Assembly (NCBI GenBank): GCA_947481575.1 | Contig: CANKGV010000021.1 | Location: 1-42,078, forward strand | Length of the DNA: 42,078 nucleotides | Source of the DNA: Alphaproteobacteria bacterium | GTDB lineage: Bacteria; Pseudomonadota; Alphaproteobacteria; UBA2966; CAIVPW01 | Direction of reading: 5' to 3' | Shown: in pieces, positions 17,566-24,998 of the stretch | Position numbering within the stretch: the first letter of the stretch is position 1 | How the letters are laid out: each line of letters opens with the position of its first letter | Program-made: the position numbers and the translations under genes | The notes under the pieces: generated by a model | Told to the model about the DNA's origin: nothing | Databases searched by the model: none | The model's input: only the letters and a program-made list of their open reading frames with translations

Positions 17566-17855
17566 CGCTCCGGACCGCGCGGGTGCGCGTCCGCGGCAAC
17601 GTTCAAGGGGTCTGGTTTCGTGGCTGGACCGAGGAGCGCGCTCGTGAGTTGGGTCTCGATGGCTGGGTGCGCAACCGGACCGATGGCAGCGTTGAGGCCG
17701 TTGTCTGCGGGGACGAGGCTGCCGTCGAGGAATTCCTGGACGACTGCTGGCAGGGGCCGCCTGCCGCGCGTGTGACATCCGTCGAGGTGGAGGACGCCGA
17801 CGCTGAAGCTCCGTCCCCGCGCGGGAACGGCTTCCGAACCCGCGAGACGGCCTAG
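17562..17855 (+). CDS. acyP: Acylphosphatase
   Basis: A small enzyme (97 aa) that hydrolyses carboxyl-phosphate bonds such as acetyl phosphate or 1,3-bisphosphoglycerate. The conserved loop [11 protein letters not shown] contains the phosphate-binding arginine R20, and [13 protein letters not shown] contains the catalytic asparagine N38. The start is GTG at 17562, overlapping the ATP12 TGA by 4 nt; longer in-frame openings lie inside the ATP12 gene. Its stop lies in a CTAG that also forms the lipB stop on the other strand. Its metabolic role is unclear, and coupling to ATP12 may reflect only shared expression. Confidence 0.93.
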   Translation: MTLRTARVRVRGNVQGVWFRGWTEERARELGLDGWVRNRTDGSVEAVVCGDEAAVEEFLDDCWQGPPAARVTSVEVEDADAEAPSPRGNGFRTRETA

Positions 17856-18478
17856 CGGTTCTCGAACACGTCGTGAAAGCTGCGGCGCAGCGCGCGGTCG
17901 AACTCTGGCAGGGTCGCCGGCACACCCATGTCGGCCAGCGATGTCACTCCAAACCCGCGAATTCCGCACGGCACGATGCCCGCGAAATGGTTCAGGTTCG
18001 GGTGAACATTTACGGCAACGCCGTGAAACGTCACCCATCGGCGCACCCGTACGCCGATCGCGGCAATCTTGTCCTCGCGGCCCCCTCGCTGCACCCAGAT
18101 CCCGACACGCCCCTCGCGGCGCTCGCCGGTGATGCCAAATTCGGAAAGGGCGCGGATCACCCACTCCTCGAGCTGGTGCACGAAGGCGCGCACGTCCCGG
18201 CCGCGGGTCGAGAGGTCGAGCATGGTGTACGCCACGCGCTGGCCCGGCCCATGATAGGTGGTGCGGCCGCCGCGGCCGGTGGCGAACACCGGTAGGGCCC
18301 CTGGAGTAACGATTTCTCCGTCATCGGCGCTGGTACCTGTGGTGTAGAGGGGCGGGTGTTGGACTAGCCAAACCAGTTCCCGGGCCGTTCCGGCGCGAAT
18401 CGCCTCTACCCGGCGTTCCATGGCCGCCACGGCTTCGGGATATGGGGTTAGGCCGTCAGCGGCTAACCACTCGACCAT
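17852..18478 (-). CDS. lipB: Octanoyl-[acyl-carrier-protein]:protein N-octanoyltransferase LipB
   Basis: LipB (208 aa) transfers octanoyl groups from acyl carrier protein to lipoyl domains, the first step of lipoate synthesis. Motifs are [34 protein letters not shown], the catalytic lysine in [19 protein letters not shown] and the catalytic cysteine in [14 protein letters not shown]. The ATG at 18478 was chosen; a TTG at 18505 would add nine residues, and neither has a clear ribosome site. The gene converges on acylphosphatase with a 4-bp stop overlap and diverges from fliN. lipA is not in the window. Confidence 0.95.
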   Translation of the reverse strand: MVEWLAADGLTPYPEAVAAMERRVEAIRAGTARELVWLVQHPPLYTTGTSADDGEIVTPGALPVFATGRGGRTTYHGPGQRVAYTMLDLSTRGRDVRAFVHQLEEWVIRALSEFGITGERREGRVGIWVQRGGREDKIAAIGVRVRRWVTFHGVAVNVHPNLNHFAGIVPCGIRGFGVTSLADMGVPATLPEFDRALRRSFHDVFENR

Positions 18479-18536
18479 GCCAGAAGGTGTATCGTGCTTA
18501 ACCAATTGCTAAGCCGTGTTTGCCAAATTAGGCACT

Positions 18537-18550
18537 GCCCCGAATGGGGC
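18537..18550 (+). promoter_or_regulatory. Small hairpin in the lipB-fliN divergent region
   Basis: GCCCC-GAAT-GGGGC is a perfect 5-bp stem located 23 nt before the chosen fliN start. The alternative fliN ATG (18544) lies in its loop. Its role is unknown. The divergent region (18479-18573) must hold promoters for both genes, but I see no convincing -35/-10 pair or sigma54 site. Confidence 0.3.
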
Positions 18551-18573
18551 TTGGCGATGCGCCGGAGAACATC

Positions 18574-18987
18574 ATGGCTGACGACACACCTGCAAGCCCA
18601 TCCGACACCACCACCGCGCCCGACGACGCCGCGGCCCTGCCTCCGGGACTGGATACGGATCTGGGAACGCCGATGGACATGATGGGCGACCAGGTCCCAC
18701 CCCCCATGCCCACCGCACGGCCGGCCAAGTCGCGCCGCAACCGTACGGCAGCCCCGGCGTTTAACGAGGTTTCCGTTGAGCTTTCCGTGGTTCTTGGGCG
18801 GGCCAGCATGCCGATCCACCAACTCCTGAAGATGGGCCGCGGCGCCGTGATTGAGCTTGGCGCCCATGTCGACGACGACGCCTTGATCTATGCCAACAAT
18901 CGCCTGATTGCCCGCGGTCAGGTGGTCGTTGTGGGCGAGAACATTGCGGTTTCCATCACCGAAACGGTGCCGATTACCGAGACGTAG
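18574..18987 (+). CDS. fliN: Flagellar motor switch protein FliN
   Basis: FliN (137 aa) forms, with FliM and FliG, the C-ring that switches flagellar rotation and docks export cargo. The last 75 residues are a SpoA/FliN domain: SVELSVVLGRASMPIHQLLKMGRGAVIELGAHVDDDALIYANNRLIARGQVVVVGENIAVSITE. The first 60 residues are disordered, rich in Asp, Pro and Ala. The ATG at 18574 has GGAGA 5-6 nt upstream and is preferred to an ATG at 18544. No other flagellar genes lie nearby, and the gene has its own terminator. Confidence 0.92.
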   Translation: MADDTPASPSDTTTAPDDAAALPPGLDTDLGTPMDMMGDQVPPPMPTARPAKSRRNRTAAPAFNEVSVELSVVLGRASMPIHQLLKMGRGAVIELGAHVDDDALIYANNRLIARGQVVVVGENIAVSITETVPITET

Positions 18988-18997
18988 GTCGCAATCT

Positions 18998-19020
18998 GCA
19001 GTTTGGCAAACTGCTTTCCT
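18998..19020 (+). terminator. Intrinsic terminator after fliN
   Basis: GCAGTTT (18998-19004) pairs with AAACTGC (19008-19014) around a GGC loop and is followed by TTTCCTTG. The stem lies 10 bp after the fliN stop and has the normal layout of a Rho-independent terminator, though with a short T-run. Its tail abuts the predicted tRNA-Leu promoter. Confidence 0.7.
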
Positions 19021-19048
19021 TGAACCAACAGCCCGGATTTGGTATCCG
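19020..19048 (+). promoter_or_regulatory. Candidate promoter of tRNA-Leu
   Basis: TTGAAC (19020-19025), a 17-nt spacer and TATCCG (19043-19048) lie just upstream of the tRNA gene. Transcription would start about 5 nt before the mature tRNA. The -10 is a poor match, so this is only a candidate. Confidence 0.4.
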
Positions 19049-19059
19049 GAGCAGCCTCT

Positions 19060-19146
19060 GCGGTCGTGGCGGAATTGGTAGACGCGCAGCGTTGAGGTCG
19101 CTGTGGGCGCAAGCTCGTGGAAGTTCGAGTCTTCTCGACCGCACCA
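19060..19146 (+). tRNA. tRNA-Leu, anticodon GAG
   Basis: The 87-nt gene folds as a class II tRNA. The acceptor stem GCGGTCG/CGACCGC (19060-19066 with 19136-19142) is perfect. The D-loop contains the TGGTAGAC type sequence. The anticodon stem CAGCG/CGCTG flanks the loop TTGAGGT with anticodon GAG at 19094-19096. A long variable arm follows (TGGGCGCAAGCTCGT), as expected for leucine, and the T-loop is TTCGAGT. The CCA end is encoded (19144-19146) after discriminator A, which leucine tRNAs require. It reads CUC and CUU codons. Confidence 0.97.
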
Positions 19147-19179
19147 GGCTCGTTGTTGTTGAGCGTTTCTGACTAGGCG

Positions 19180-19205
19180 CGCGCCCCCGTGGGGGGAGGG
19201 GCGCG
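19180..19205 (+). promoter_or_regulatory. GC-only hairpin between tRNA-Leu and mgtE
   Basis: CGCGCCCC (19180-19187) pairs perfectly with GGGGCGCG (19198-19205) around a 10-nt loop, ending 16 nt before the mgtE ATG. It could mark the end of the tRNA transcript or lie in the mgtE leader and hide its ribosome site. No M-box or ykoK consensus is recognisable, so a magnesium riboswitch is not claimed. Confidence 0.4.
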
Positions 19206-19221
19206 GTGGGGGTTACCGCCC

Positions 19222-20601
19222 ATGACGCAGGATCACACCCCCGTCCCCAGCGCTAAGCAGGACGCCGGCCTAACCGCCGACAAAGTCCGCGACGTTGCCG
19301 CTCTGATTGCGGGCGGTGACCTCGACGGCGCGGTCCGCCTCGTCGGTCCGCTGTACGCGGTCGACGTCGCTGCGCTCCTGAATCAACTCGACGACACCCA
19401 GCGCTCGGTGCTGGTGGAGAAGCTCCGCGGCCGCCTCGATGCCGAGGTGCTGGCCGACCTCGACGACAGCGTGCGCGAAAAGGTGGTCGAGCAGCTCGGG
19501 CCCGCTGCGGTTGCGACTGCCGTAACCGAACTTGAAACCGATGACGCGGTCGAGGTGCTGGCGAACCTCGACGACCAGGTCCGCACGAGCGTGCTGGACG
19601 CGGTCCCGCACGCCGAGCGCGAGCAGATTGAAGAGTCGCTTGCCTATCCCGAGGAGTCCGCTGGCCGTCTGATGCAGCGCGACTTTGTGGCGGTGCCAGA
19701 GGAATGGAGCGTCGGCCAAGCCCTCGACTACCTGCACGATACAGAGGGGCTCCCCGACCGATTCTACGAAGTGTTCGTGATCGACCGTGGTCGCCACCCG
19801 GTGGGAACGCTGCCGTTGGACCGGTTCCTGCGGTCGCGCCGCACGAAACTCGTGGGCGCCATTATGGACCGCGACCCGACGCTCATACCGATCGGTCTCG
19901 ACCAGGAGCAGGTTGCGATCCAGTTCCAGAAATACGATTTGCTTTCGGCCGGAGTCGTAGATGGCTCGGGGCGCCTCGCCGGCGTGATCATGATCGACGA
20001 CGTCGTCGATGTGATCCGCGAAGAGGTGGAAGAGGACATGGCGCACCTGGGCGGCGTCGGCGACGTAAGTCTCGCCCGCTCGGTTGCCGACACTGCGCGC
20101 AGCCGCTTCTCGTGGCTGCTGGTGAATTTGCTCACGGCGATCGTCGCGCCGATCGTGATTTCCACTTTCGAGGGTGCAATCCAGCAGATGGTGGCCCTGG
20201 CGGTACTGATGCCGGTAGTTGCATCAATGGGCGGCAATTCCGGCACACAGACGCTGACCGTCGCGGTGCGGGCCTTGGCGACCCAGTCGCTGACCCGGGC
20301 CAATGCCGGTCGCGTCGTGCTGAAGGAAGTGTTGGTCGGCGCCGCGAATGGGTTAGCATTTGCCGTGATCGTCGGCGTTGTCGGCGGCTACTGGTTCGGG
20401 TTGCCGCAGCTCGGAATCGCCTTCGGCGGGGCGATGTTGATCAATATGACTGCTGCGGCGCTGGCGGGCATTCTGGTGCCACTCGGCCTAGTGAAGCTGC
20501 GGGTGGACCCGGCGGTCGCTTCCTCCGTGTTTGTGACCACCGTTACCGATGCGATCGGGTACCTAAGCTTCCTCGGCCTGTCGGCGTGGTTGGTGCTCTA
20601 G
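19222..20601 (+). CDS. mgtE: MgtE-family magnesium transporter
   Basis: MgtE (459 aa) is a Mg2+-gated magnesium channel of the inner membrane. The cytoplasmic N domain covers about residues 20-130, with repeats such as LADLDDSVREKVVEQL and LANLDDQVRTSVLDAV. The signature PEESAGRLMQRDFVAVPEEW opens a CBS pair that runs to about residue 260 and acts as the Mg2+ sensor. The last 165 residues form five membrane spans including the pore motif MPVVASMGGNSGTQTLT. The start at 19222 (MTQDHTPV) was chosen over an upstream GTG. The gene ends 1 nt before the converging mipA stop. Confidence 0.95.
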   Translation: MTQDHTPVPSAKQDAGLTADKVRDVAALIAGGDLDGAVRLVGPLYAVDVAALLNQLDDTQRSVLVEKLRGRLDAEVLADLDDSVREKVVEQLGPAAVATAVTELETDDAVEVLANLDDQVRTSVLDAVPHAEREQIEESLAYPEESAGRLMQRDFVAVPEEWSVGQALDYLHDTEGLPDRFYEVFVIDRGRHPVGTLPLDRFLRSRRTKLVGAIMDRDPTLIPIGLDQEQVAIQFQKYDLLSAGVVDGSGRLAGVIMIDDVVDVIREEVEEDMAHLGGVGDVSLARSVADTARSRFSWLLVNLLTAIVAPIVISTFEGAIQQMVALAVLMPVVASMGGNSGTQTLTVAVRALATQSLTRANAGRVVLKEVLVGAANGLAFAVIVGVVGGYWFGLPQLGIAFGGAMLINMTAAALAGILVPLGLVKLRVDPAVASSVFVTTVTDAIGYLSFLGLSAWLVL

Positions 20602-20602
20602 C

Positions 20603-21364
20603 TTAGAACCGGTGCCCGGTGGTGATGCCGGCGAAGTACAGGGTGTTGCGCGTGAGGGGGTTCTTGCTGGCGGGCCCGAGCAGGCGCCCGACCTGCCCGT
20701 CGAAGCCCAGGTAGGTCCCACCGCCCAGTTCGCGCACCACGGCCATGTACGTGATCACATTCGTGATGCCGGCACCGGCGTCGAGGTAATACGCCTCGTT
20801 GTACTTGGATCCGTCGTACTCGACGCGTCCGCCAAAGAACAAGTTTGCATTGGCCGCGATTGGGCCACCGATCGTAGCCCCTAGTGTCGCGCGTACGGCC
20901 TTTGGGCCGGATGTGACCCGCTGGCGAATATCGCTGTCAAACCGCCACGGGCCGCTGAAGTGAACGAAGAATAGCCCCGCCTCGTAGCCGCTCTTGATGT
21001 CGCCAGTGCCGGCCAGGGATGCGTCGAGGCTTTCCTTGCGGCCTGCGTCGTAGGTGATGCGAGGCCCGAACAGGGTGTCGCTGGTGTGTACCCAGTTGAT
21101 GCCGACGCCGCGCACCGTGCTGATGAACACTCGGCCGCGCCATTCCGTGTCGATAACCGGGAGCACGAACCCGGTCGCGCTACGCGCGCCGCGGTATTTT
21201 GGCGCCGAGCCGTAGCCGAGTCCGAGGTTCACTTTCCAGTTGCCGGGAGTCTGATCCCGTACGGCTAACGGCGCTTGCAGCCAAGTCTCGTAGTCCGCTG
21301 CCTGAACGGCGGGTACGTACCAAGCGGCGGCAGCAGCGATCAGGAGCAAACAAATGCGGCGCAT
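20603..21364 (-). CDS. MipA/OmpV-like outer-membrane protein
   Basis: This is a 253-residue secreted protein. A signal peptide is clear (MRRICLLLIAAAAAWYVPAVQA, cleavage near residue 22). The mature part begins with WKVNLGLGYGSAPKYRGARS, the MipA/OmpV opening, and contains alternating beta-strand patterns and short turns. It ends in phenylalanine (GITTGHRF), as outer-membrane barrels do. Homologues act as MltA-interacting scaffold or outer-membrane proteins; the ligand here is unknown. It starts 6 bp after the flavoprotein gene on the same strand and is probably co-transcribed with it. Confidence 0.85.
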   Translation of the reverse strand: MRRICLLLIAAAAAWYVPAVQAADYETWLQAPLAVRDQTPGNWKVNLGLGYGSAPKYRGARSATGFVLPVIDTEWRGRVFISTVRGVGINWVHTSDTLFGPRITYDAGRKESLDASLAGTGDIKSGYEAGLFFVHFSGPWRFDSDIRQRVTSGPKAVRATLGATIGGPIAANANLFFGGRVEYDGSKYNEAYYLDAGAGITNVITYMAVVRELGGGTYLGFDGQVGRLLGPASKNPLTRNTLYFAGITTGHRF

Positions 21365-21370
21365 CCGACC

Positions 21371-22474
21371 CTACTTTGCGAGTACGAGAACCTCACCGGC
21401 TAATGCCAGTGCGGAGGTGAGGCCCGGCGAGTCGATCCCGAACAGGTTCACTAGGCCACGGATGCCGTGCTTGGCGTAGTCCTGAATGACGAAATCAGCT
21501 TGCGGCGCGCCCGGTCCCTGCAAGCTGGGACGGATTCCAGCGTATCCCGGTTGCAGGGCCCCGTCTTCTAAATCGGGGTAATAGCGCCGGACCGCCGTCT
21601 GAAATACCGCGACCTTATCGGGCCGCACGGTGTACTCGGCATCCTGAACCCATTCCTGGTCAGGGCCAAATCGGCCGCGCCCCTGGATGTCCATTGTGTA
21701 GTGGATGCCGAGCCCGGCCGCGTCGGGAACGGGATAGATCAGCCGGCTGAACGGGGCTTTTCCGGCGAAGGTGAAGTATGACCCCTTGCTCAAGTACCGC
21801 TTCGGAATCAGTGCCTCTTGCATGCGGGAGACTCGAGAGGCTACCGATTGCGCGTTCAGCCCCGCCGCATTGATTAGGAAGCGTGACTTGAACCGCGTCA
21901 CGTCGGTGCCGACGCCGGCCTCAATGTCGAACCCGGAGGCCGCGTGGGCCAAGCGGAACGGGGTCCGCATCACAAACGTGGCGCCCGCCGCCTCAGCGTC
22001 GGCCTGCAAGGTACGCATCAGCGCTTGGGTATCAACGATTCCCGTTACCTGGACGTGCAGGGCGGCGACGCACCGCAAGGCCGGCTCCATACGGACCGCC
22101 TCAGGGCCCGAGAGGAATTGCACCGTGCCGACGCCGTTAGCCACCGCCCGGGCGTGCAGGTCGTGCAAGACCGGCACCTCGGCCTCGGTGGTAGCAACGA
22201 TGAGCTTGCCGGTCACCTTGTGCGGGATGTTGCGCTCAGCACAGTACACGTAGAGGAGGCGCCGGCCGCGCACGCACTGGATCGCCTTGGCGCTGTTCTT
22301 CGCGTAGTACAGGCCGGCGTGGACAACTTCGCTGTTACGCGAACTGATGCCGGTGCCGACGGCACTGTCGGCCTCCAGAACCAATACCTCACGCTTGGCG
22401 CTGGCGAGAGCGCGGGCAATGGCAAGCCCAACCACGCCCGCACCGACAACCACACACTCAACTTGCTGAACCAT
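21371..22474 (-). CDS. FAD-dependent oxidoreductase, L-2-hydroxyglutarate oxidase/dehydrogenase-like
   Basis: The protein (367 aa) belongs to the DAO flavoprotein fold. The N-terminal Rossmann motif VVVGAGVVGLAIARALA binds FAD, with the acidic strand end VLVLEAD at about residues 30-36. TGISSRNSEVVHAGLYY is typical of the L-2-hydroxyglutarate oxidase (LhgO/L2HGDH) group. Close paralogues oxidise other 2-hydroxyacids or amino acids, so the substrate is not certain. AGGAG lies 4-5 nt before the ATG. It is the first gene of a two-gene unit with the MipA-like gene. Confidence 0.85.
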   Translation of the reverse strand: MVQQVECVVVGAGVVGLAIARALASAKREVLVLEADSAVGTGISSRNSEVVHAGLYYAKNSAKAIQCVRGRRLLYVYCAERNIPHKVTGKLIVATTEAEVPVLHDLHARAVANGVGTVQFLSGPEAVRMEPALRCVAALHVQVTGIVDTQALMRTLQADAEAAGATFVMRTPFRLAHAASGFDIEAGVGTDVTRFKSRFLINAAGLNAQSVASRVSRMQEALIPKRYLSKGSYFTFAGKAPFSRLIYPVPDAAGLGIHYTMDIQGRGRFGPDQEWVQDAEYTVRPDKVAVFQTAVRRYYPDLEDGALQPGYAGIRPSLQGPGAPQADFVIQDYAKHGIRGLVNLFGIDSPGLTSALALAGEVLVLAK

Positions 22475-22591
22475 GGTGCTCCTGAAGCCGGAAGGTCGCG
22501 CAGTGTTGGGCGGCGTTGCGCGACGGTCAAGAACCTGCCCAATTTGCGCGGAAGGCCGCTAGCACGGACGCGTTGCAATCCCCACTTGGAC

Positions 22592-22597
22592 TACAAT
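22592..22597 (+). promoter_or_regulatory. Isolated -10-like TACAAT before the VWA gene
   Basis: TACAAT at 22592-22597 matches the -10 consensus at 5 of 6 bases and lies 24 bp before the next gene. The only -35-like hexamer (TTGCAA at 22573-22578) is 13 nt away, too close for sigma70. It is kept as a weak candidate in the 146-bp divergent region 22475-22620. Confidence 0.25.
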
Positions 22598-22620
22598 CGC
22601 GCCGGGGAGGGGCAGTAGGC

Positions 22621-23340
22621 ATGGTCGTGGGAAGGGACAAGACGCCTGTCGGGCGCGCGTCGGGCGAGATTGGCCGCTCGCCGGTAGAGGCTTTCCTGCA
22701 AAAGCTTTCAGTTGCGCCTGTTCCCGCACACTTGGGGCGGGGGCGACTATTGTTTGCACTCGACGCTACGGCGAGCCGCGAGGCGACCTGGGACCAGGCG
22801 TGCCACGTCCAGGCCGAGATGTTTAGCGCGGCCGCCGAGGTTGGCGGGCTGGAGATTCAACTGGCGTACTACCGCGGATACCTCGACTTTCGCGCGACGC
22901 CGTGGCTCGGCGATGCCGCCGCCCTAGTGCGCGAAATGACCGTCGTGGATTGTCAGGCAGGGCACACCCAGATTGCTCGCGTGCTGGACCATGCGCTGGC
23001 GGAATCGCGCAAAGGCCGGGTCAGTGCCGTGGTGTTTGTCGGCGACTGCGTCGAGGAAGACGTTGCCGAGCTATGCCGCAAGGCGGGCGAACTGGGGGTG
23101 CGCGGTACCCGTGTGTTCATGTTCCAAGAGGGTGATGACCCTGCAGCACAGGTTGCCTTCCAGCAGATCGCGACGCTCAGCGGCGGGGCGTGGTGCCGAT
23201 TCGACCTGGGCAGCGCCGGTCAGCTACGCGACCTGCTTAAGGCGGTCGCCGTGTACGCGGCAGGCGGTAAGAAGGCACTGCTGGCCCATAGCGACAAAGT
23301 CCGGGGCGATGTACTGCACATCACCCGCCAGCTTGGCTAG
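22621..23340 (+). CDS. VWA-like domain protein of unknown function
   Basis: The protein (239 aa) resembles a von Willebrand A domain. RLLFALDATASREATWDQACHVQAEMF gives a hydrophobic strand ending in DATAS, a variant of the metal-binding DxSxS motif with Thr in place of the first Ser. VSAVVFVGDCVEEDVAEL and RGTRVFMFQEGDD are the later strands. No signal peptide or membrane span is seen, so it is probably cytoplasmic. A GGGGAGGGG tract lies about 8 nt before the ATG at 22621; longer openings to 22516 lack support. The next gene, 9 bp on, is a membrane J-protein. Function is unknown. Confidence 0.75.
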   Translation: MVVGRDKTPVGRASGEIGRSPVEAFLQKLSVAPVPAHLGRGRLLFALDATASREATWDQACHVQAEMFSAAAEVGGLEIQLAYYRGYLDFRATPWLGDAAALVREMTVVDCQAGHTQIARVLDHALAESRKGRVSAVVFVGDCVEEDVAELCRKAGELGVRGTRVFMFQEGDDPAAQVAFQQIATLSGGAWCRFDLGSAGQLRDLLKAVAVYAAGGKKALLAHSDKVRGDVLHITRQLG

Positions 23341-23349
23341 CGCTGCGCC

Positions 23350-24042
23350 ATGACTTGGCTTCTGCTTGGCGTCTTGGTCTTGGCGGTGCTGGTCCTGGCC
23401 CGCAATTGGCTGGCTGCGGTCAACCCGGTGTCCGCCGCTCGCGCCCTGCGGTGGACGGGCGTCGCGGCGCTGGTCGCCGTTGCTGCGTATCTTGCGGCGA
23501 CCGGCCGGATTGCTCTCGATGCGCCCATGCTGCTGTTTCTGGTGCCCCAAGTGCGCCGGTGGCTTTCCGCGCAGACCCAGCGGGTCGCCGGATCGAGTGC
23601 GCCGCCGCCGGGGGGTACGTCTGACGTTCGCACCGCAACACTTCACATGACGTTGGACCATGGATCGGGCGTCGTGACTGGGCGCGTTGTGGCCGGAAGG
23701 TTCGCCGGGCGGACCCTCAGCGACCTCGATGTCCCTCAAGTGCTGGACCTGCTGACCGAGTGCCGTGGCACCGATGAGGAGTCGGTCCCGCTGGTGGAAG
23801 CATATCTGGACCGGATCAATCCGGAGTGGCGTGACGAGGCCCGCACCTCCGCGAAACCCTCGGCCGACGGGCCGATGACCAGGGAGGAGGCGTATCAAAT
23901 CCTGGAACTGAATGCCGGCGCCTCAGCCGACGACGTCCGGGCAGCCCACCATCGCCTCATGAAGAAGCTCCACCCGGACCAGGGCGGGTCGACCTATTTG
24001 GCCAGCAAGGTCAACCAGGCGAAGGACCTACTCCTCGGGTAG
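23350..24042 (+). CDS. Membrane-anchored J-domain protein resembling mitochondrial Pam18/Tim14
   Basis: The protein (230 aa) has two N-terminal hydrophobic segments (about residues 2-18 and 35-65), a middle region of about 90 residues (TLHMTLDHGSGVVTGRV onward) and a C-terminal J-domain. The J-domain is the short Pam18 kind: MTREEAYQILELNAGASADDV then HHRLMKKLHPDQGGSTYLA and KVNQAKDLLLG, with the HPD triad that stimulates Hsp70 ATPase. It presumably recruits DnaK to the membrane. It is paired with the VWA-like gene. Pam18 similarity is by motif; whether it helps export or protein quality control is unknown. Confidence 0.85.
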   Translation: MTWLLLGVLVLAVLVLARNWLAAVNPVSAARALRWTGVAALVAVAAYLAATGRIALDAPMLLFLVPQVRRWLSAQTQRVAGSSAPPPGGTSDVRTATLHMTLDHGSGVVTGRVVAGRFAGRTLSDLDVPQVLDLLTECRGTDEESVPLVEAYLDRINPEWRDEARTSAKPSADGPMTREEAYQILELNAGASADDVRAAHHRLMKKLHPDQGGSTYLASKVNQAKDLLLG

Positions 24043-24102
24043 GGGCGGGGCGCAAGGCGCAAGCTTGCCTCCCATCGGTCACTCTGGCATGACTTCGGCC
24101 AA

Positions 24103-24987
24103 ATGGCCCACACACAGAAAAAGGTCCGCAAGGCGGTCTTTCCCGTCGGCGGGCTGGGCACGCGATTCCTGCCCGCTACCAAGGCGCAGCCCAAAGAAAT
24201 GCTGCCGGTGGTCGACAAGCCGCTCATTCAGTACGCGGTGGAAGAAGCCCAGGCGGCGGGGATCGAGGAATTCATCTTCGTCACCGGGCGCGGCAAGACC
24301 GCGATCGAAGACCACTTCGACATTTCGTTCGAGCTGAAAGATCAGCTGGCGAGCCGCGGCAAGGATGAAGCCAACGCGGCCATGGAAACGTGGCTTCCCG
24401 GCCCGGGGCAGGTATCGTTTACACGCCAGCAGAGGCCCCTGGGTCTCGGACACGCGGTTTGGTGCGCGCGGGCGCTGGTGGGTAACGAGCCGTTCGCGGT
24501 CGTCCTGGCGGACGATTTGATGCTTTCCGACGTAGCTCCATTGAAGCAAATGGTCGAGGCATACGAGCATACTGGCGGCAACCTATTGGCCGTCGAACGG
24601 GTTCCGCGTGCCCTTTCGTCCCGATACGGCATCCTGGACGTGGCCGAGCAGCACGGAAACTTGGTCCGTGCGCGAGGCATTGTTGAGAAGCCGAAGCCGG
24701 AAGCAGCGCCCTCGGACCTTGCCGTGATCGGTCGCTATATTCTGGTTCCCGAGGTGTTTGACGTACTCTCTCACCAAGGCCAGGGCGCTGGCGGGGAGAT
24801 CCAACTTACCGATGCCCTGCAGGCGATGATGAGGAACCATCCGCTGCACGGGATTCTGTGCGATGGAACCCGGTACGATTGCGGCGACAAAGCGGGGTTT
24901 GTCCTCGCCAACGTCGCGTTTGCTCTGCGGCGGAACGACATCCATGACGATCTCAGGGCGCGGTTGCGCCACATCGTCGACAACTAA
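24103..24987 (+). CDS. galU: UTP-glucose-1-phosphate uridylyltransferase
   Basis: GalU (294 aa) makes UDP-glucose from UTP and glucose-1-phosphate. The nucleotide-binding motif VFPVGGLGTRFLPATKAQPKEMLPVVDKPLIQY starts at residue 13; later blocks are GLGHAVWCARALVG, VVLADDLML and RYILVPEVFDVL followed by GAGGEIQLTDAL. The start ATG has no clear ribosome site. It is followed by ugd after 11 bp and pgm after that, so the three form one operon for UDP-sugar supply. Confidence 0.97.
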   Translation: MAHTQKKVRKAVFPVGGLGTRFLPATKAQPKEMLPVVDKPLIQYAVEEAQAAGIEEFIFVTGRGKTAIEDHFDISFELKDQLASRGKDEANAAMETWLPGPGQVSFTRQQRPLGLGHAVWCARALVGNEPFAVVLADDLMLSDVAPLKQMVEAYEHTGGNLLAVERVPRALSSRYGILDVAEQHGNLVRARGIVEKPKPEAAPSDLAVIGRYILVPEVFDVLSHQGQGAGGEIQLTDALQAMMRNHPLHGILCDGTRYDCGDKAGFVLANVAFALRRNDIHDDLRARLRHIVDN

Positions 24988-24998
24988 CACGGGTCAAT

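Noticed and set aside
18479-18505. TTG start that would lengthen LipB by nine residues
   Set aside because: There is no ribosome site for it, and the ATG at 18478 gives a normal LipB N-terminus.
22573-22597. TTGCAA and TACAAT as a full sigma70 promoter
   Set aside because: The 13-nt spacing is too short for a normal sigma70 promoter; only the -10-like part was kept, with low confidence.
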